Assembly: GCF_900112355.1 (NCBI RefSeq) | Contig: NZ_FOLM01000004.1 | Coordinates: 1 to 64,000 of the forward strand | Source: Streptomyces aidingensis | GTDB lineage: Bacteria > Actinomycetota > Actinomycetes > Streptomycetales > Streptomycetaceae | Direction of reading: 5' to 3' | Length of the DNA stretch: 64,000 nucleotides | Shown: positions 61,978-64,000 of the stretch, one piece after another | How positions within the stretch are numbered: position 1 is the stretch's first letter | Layout of the letters: each line of letters begins with the position of its first letter | The notes under the pieces: generated by a model | Database searches by the model: none | Told to the model about the DNA's origin: nothing | Seen by the model: only the letters and a program-made list of their open reading frames with translations | Made by a program: the position numbers and the translations under genes

Positions 61978-62568
61978 GTGCAACAGGAGCCGCAGACATC
62001 GGACACCCAGGCGACTCCGCCCGCGGTGCTGCGCCGGATGTGTGCGCACTGCCGGCAGTGGACCGGCGAGCCGGTCGTCGTCGGCGGGGTGGAGCGGAAC
62101 TCCGGGCCGGGCTGGCCCGTCTACGCCTGTCCGGAGCATGCGCACCGTTACCGCGGCAAGGGGGAGCTCTGGGCGGCGTTGCTGGATCACGCGCTGGGCT
62201 GCGCGAGTTGCAGGATCGACGGGGCGGACTGTGCGGTGGCCGGGGCGCTGCGGCGGGCGCATGCCGCGGCGGCCAGGGCCCGGGAGTCCGGTGCCGCGCC
62301 GTTGCCTCCGGCCGCACCGCCGCTGCCGGAGGGCGTCGATCCCCGGCGGATGAGCCTGGTGCAGCTCAGCGGCCTGGTGTGCGCGCTGTGCCGGCAGGGG
62401 CTGTGGGAGGACCGGCTGCTGGGCGTGTGGAACGAGCCGCTGCTGGGCGGCCGGGTGAGCGAGCTGCGGGCGTGCGCCGACATCGGGGCCTGCATGGAAC
62501 GGTGCGCGGAACGCGGACTCCCGTGGCCGGGCGCCGCCGCCCCGTCCCACCCGGCCACGGACCAATGA
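61978..62568 (+). CDS. Cysteine-rich (putative zinc-binding) hypothetical protein
   Basis: I do not recognise a named family. The 196-aa protein has several CxxC-type pairs: MCAHCRQW (about residue 22), YACPEH (~50), CASCRIDGADC (~75) and VCALCRQG (~140), suggesting two zinc sites. The central part is Ala/Pro-rich. GTG 61978 chosen because GGAGG at 61965-61969 is 8 nt upstream; the in-frame GTG at 61969 overlaps that RBS. Its stop overlaps the next ATG. Tightly linked to the XRE regulator, as in other Streptomyces regulator plus small-partner pairs. Confidence 0.75.
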   Translation: MQQEPQTSDTQATPPAVLRRMCAHCRQWTGEPVVVGGVERNSGPGWPVYACPEHAHRYRGKGELWAALLDHALGCASCRIDGADCAVAGALRRAHAAAARARESGAAPLPPAAPPLPEGVDPRRMSLVQLSGLVCALCRQGLWEDRLLGVWNEPLLGGRVSELRACADIGACMERCAERGLPWPGAAAPSHPATDQ

Positions 62569-62675
62569 GCCACCGCCCCCGGCCGGGAGCGGCACCGGCC
62601 GTCACCCTCCGGCTCCGCGTCGTCTCCGACGGTCAAGCGGTGGAACTGCACACCTTCCGCCACCCGTTGGAGTGA
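62565..62675 (+). CDS. 36-residue small ORF coupled to the Cys-rich gene
   Basis: The ATG at 62565 overlaps the previous stop (ATGA). It encodes 36 residues, beginning with a basic Pro-rich stretch ([11 protein letters not shown]) followed by alternating hydrophobic/polar residues (VTLRLRVVSDGQAVELHTF). The coupling and GC-rich third positions argue for translation, but the product is short and without homology I can name. Confidence 0.5.
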   Translation: MSHRPRPGAAPAVTLRLRVVSDGQAVELHTFRHPLE

Positions 62676-62757
62676 CGCACCTGGTGTGTCCGCCTGAGGT
62701 AGGTCACGATAATGGCCCAGGACGTGAGGCGGCGGGCCGCTGGGAGAGGGCAGACGG

Positions 62758-63282
62758 GTGGGGCTGAACAGCGAAGTATGGCAGGGGCACTTCGCCGAAG
62801 GGCTCGTCTGGGCGCTCTCCTGCGCGGCTGGGCTCAATCCGGGGAAGCGGAGTCTGGATGTCGACGGTGTAGACATCCAGATCGGCTTTCCCGGCAAGTC
62901 GCGAACGATGCGCTATCCGATGATCGAAGCGCAGGTGAAGTCCTGCTGCAATCCTGCATTTGTCGGCAATTCTCTCTCCTATGTCATCCCCGTGAAGAAC
63001 TACAACGACTTGGTCGGGAGGGTAGGTGTTGAATTGCCGACAAGGCGGTATCTGTTCTTTGTGCACACCCCCTCGTCGAAGGCCGATTACGTGGTGTCGA
63101 GCGAGTCGTCAAGTAACTTTCACCACGCCATCTATTGGGTCGATTTGATGTGCCGCGAACCAGTCGACCCGGAACGTCAGGCGAGTAAGTCGGTTCATAT
63201 TCCCAGAGAAAATCTACTCACGGTCGACAGCCTGACATCGCTGGTCAAGGGCGAGGCTCCGAAGGATGTGGTTGGCGGATGA
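62758..63282 (+). CDS. DUF4365-like protein (predicted PD-(D/E)XK nuclease fold)
   Basis: This 174-aa protein has the DUF4365 pattern: a helix with AEGLVWALSCAAGL, then DVDGVDIQIGFP and IEAQVKSCCNP, giving the D...ExxK-like core (D, E, K) of restriction-type nucleases. RYLFFVHTPSS, AIYWVDLM and VHIPRENLLTVDSL follow. DUF4365 proteins occur in defence and mobile contexts; nuclease activity is a prediction. GTG 62758 has GAGAGGG 7 nt upstream. GC is about 55%, far below the neighbours, indicating horizontal gain. Its stop overlaps the next ATG (63279). Confidence 0.8.
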   Translation: MGLNSEVWQGHFAEGLVWALSCAAGLNPGKRSLDVDGVDIQIGFPGKSRTMRYPMIEAQVKSCCNPAFVGNSLSYVIPVKNYNDLVGRVGVELPTRRYLFFVHTPSSKADYVVSSESSSNFHHAIYWVDLMCREPVDPERQASKSVHIPRENLLTVDSLTSLVKGEAPKDVVGG

Positions 63283-64000
63283 TGACCGACCTCAGAGGGT
63301 TCCACTTCGCTCAGGCCAGTGACCCGCAGCGAATCTCCCTTTACCTGATGTCTCGTGGATGGGTGCCGCGCGAGGAACAGGGCGGCACCTTGTGGATCTC
63401 TCATGACGAGTCCTACGAGGTCCTTGTGCCCGGCAATCGAGGGATGCGGGGATACGAGTCTCACATCCGCAACTTGTTCAAGACTCTCTCCGCAGCGGAG
63501 GGGCGTAGTGAGAGCCAGATTTCCCTCGAAGTCTCCATTGCCGACGCCGATGTCCAGTACGTGTGCACGGCGCCGGAAGCGGATCCCGGGACGACGCCCA
63601 TCGAAGAGGGTGTGCAGGCATTCGAAAGTCTGCGTCAATGGGTTCTGTCCGGTGCCGTGGCGGAGAGTGCGGGGCAGGTCCGGCTTGTCCAGCCTGCTCG
63701 TAAGCCCACCAGGGCGCTCGAATTCATGCGGAACGTGCGCCTGGGGCCAACCTTTGAGGGAAGCTATATTCTTACAGTCTACATTCCCATCCCTCCGAAG
63801 ATCGGGCAGACTGAACTGAGCCTGGATCATCCACAGATCAATGTGCTCCGCCAGCCGTTCGAGCGCCGCGTGTCACTCAAACTCATGGCGGCGACCAGAG
63901 GTGCTATCGACGCTGCTGATGAGGTTATCCAGCGGAGGGAAGGAATTGAAGCCTTTACTCGACGCGCCGGGGAGGGGGTCAATGCCAACCTTTGTGAAGC
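63279..64000 (+). CDS. Unrecognised protein coupled to the DUF4365 gene (5' part, runs off the window)
   Basis: An open frame starts with ATGATG at 63279, overlapping the previous TGA, and stays open to the window end: at least 240 residues. It begins MMTDLRGFHFAQASDPQRI and includes YEVLVPGNRGMRGYESHIRN, SQISLEVSIADADVQYV, LEFMRNVRLGPTFEGSYILT and VYIPIPPKIG; the visible end is FTRRAGEGVNANLCEA. I recognise no family. No signal peptide or TM is seen. Mixed beta strands and helices suggest a globular cytosolic protein. GC and codon use (GAT, CTT, ATT) match the DUF4365 gene and differ from the core genome, so both arrived together. Confidence 0.8.
   Translation, partial: MMTDLRGFHFAQASDPQRISLYLMSRGWVPREEQGGTLWISHDESYEVLVPGNRGMRGYESHIRNLFKTLSAAEGRSESQISLEVSIADADVQYVCTAPEADPGTTPIEEGVQAFESLRQWVLSGAVAESAGQVRLVQPARKPTRALEFMRNVRLGPTFEGSYILTVYIPIPPKIGQTELSLDHPQINVLRQPFERRVSLKLMAATRGAIDAADEVIQRREGIEAFTRRAGEGVNANLCE

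Noticed and set aside
62758..64000. Integrated prophage or ICE end
   Set aside because: No integrase, tRNA or att-like direct repeat is visible inside the window; only the composition shift is seen.

Overview
This is high-GC (about 73%) actinobacterial DNA, almost certainly a Streptomyces chromosome. Supporting signs are the 23S-5S spacing and sequence, GC-saturated third codon positions, many GTG starts and ATGA overlaps, mycothiol-linked and proteasome-linked proteins, paired Ser/Thr kinases, and the local order bkd-type dehydrogenase / orphan response regulator / two kinases / aspS. From memory (not checked) that order resembles the core chromosome of S. coelicolor around aspS.

Layout. 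1-418: 3' end of 23S rRNA, 5S rRNA and the rrn terminator. 440-4809: molybdenum cofactor genes (MobA-DUF6457 fusion, MoeA), a two-TM potassium channel with a TrkA domain, and a quinone oxidoreductase. 4968-10947: an acidic cell-surface protein; a PadR-ABC-FtsX export cassette whose regulator has twin operators over its own start codon; and the proteasome activator Bpa. 11056-14776: E1alpha-E1beta-E2 of a branched-chain-type 2-oxoacid dehydrogenase on the minus strand. A regulatory interval at 14777-15252 separates it from an orphan NarL/FixJ response regulator. 16484-20266: two divergent membrane Ser/Thr kinases. 20338-31318: mostly housekeeping and accessory enzymes (mycothiol-dependent isomerase-like protein, M18 aminopeptidase, lipoprotein, BBE-type oxidase with a LuxR-TPR regulator, allene-oxide-cyclase-like secreted protein, FadE5-type acyl-CoA dehydrogenase, SseB protein, pirin).

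31379-36445 is a compact diterpene-type cluster transcribed leftwards and translationally coupled: class I terpene synthase, two cytochromes P450 and a GGPP-type prenyl diphosphate synthase. The synthase has an altered Asp-rich motif, and the second P450 has lost the I-helix threonine. 36569-44740: a PAS/GAF/PP2C/HATPase phosphatase, aspS, a pterin dehydratase, copper ATPase CopA with two CsoR-like boxes, and a methyltransferase. 44765-51321: an orphan EACC1-type conflict-system component, a GlxA/AraC regulator, VOC and HxlR proteins, a DUF885 metalloprotein and small proteins.

51338-59586 is a lipid-metabolism locus: FadD, thiolase, high-molecular-weight FabG, MaoC hydratase, TetR, SCP2-like protein and acyl-CoA dehydrogenase. 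Both divergent promoter regions carry TACTC/GAGTA-type palindromes, so the TetR protein probably controls the whole set as one beta-oxidation-like regulon.

59716-64000 becomes accessory. It holds a secreted peptidoglycan-binding-domain protein and a 420-bp repeat- and hairpin-rich gap. Next comes an XRE regulator followed by a cysteine-rich protein and a 36-codon ORF behind a perfect 10+10 palindrome. Last is a clearly lower-GC pair: a DUF4365 nuclease-like protein coupled to an unrecognised protein that runs off the window. This last pair is the best candidate for a poorly described, probably defence-related, system.
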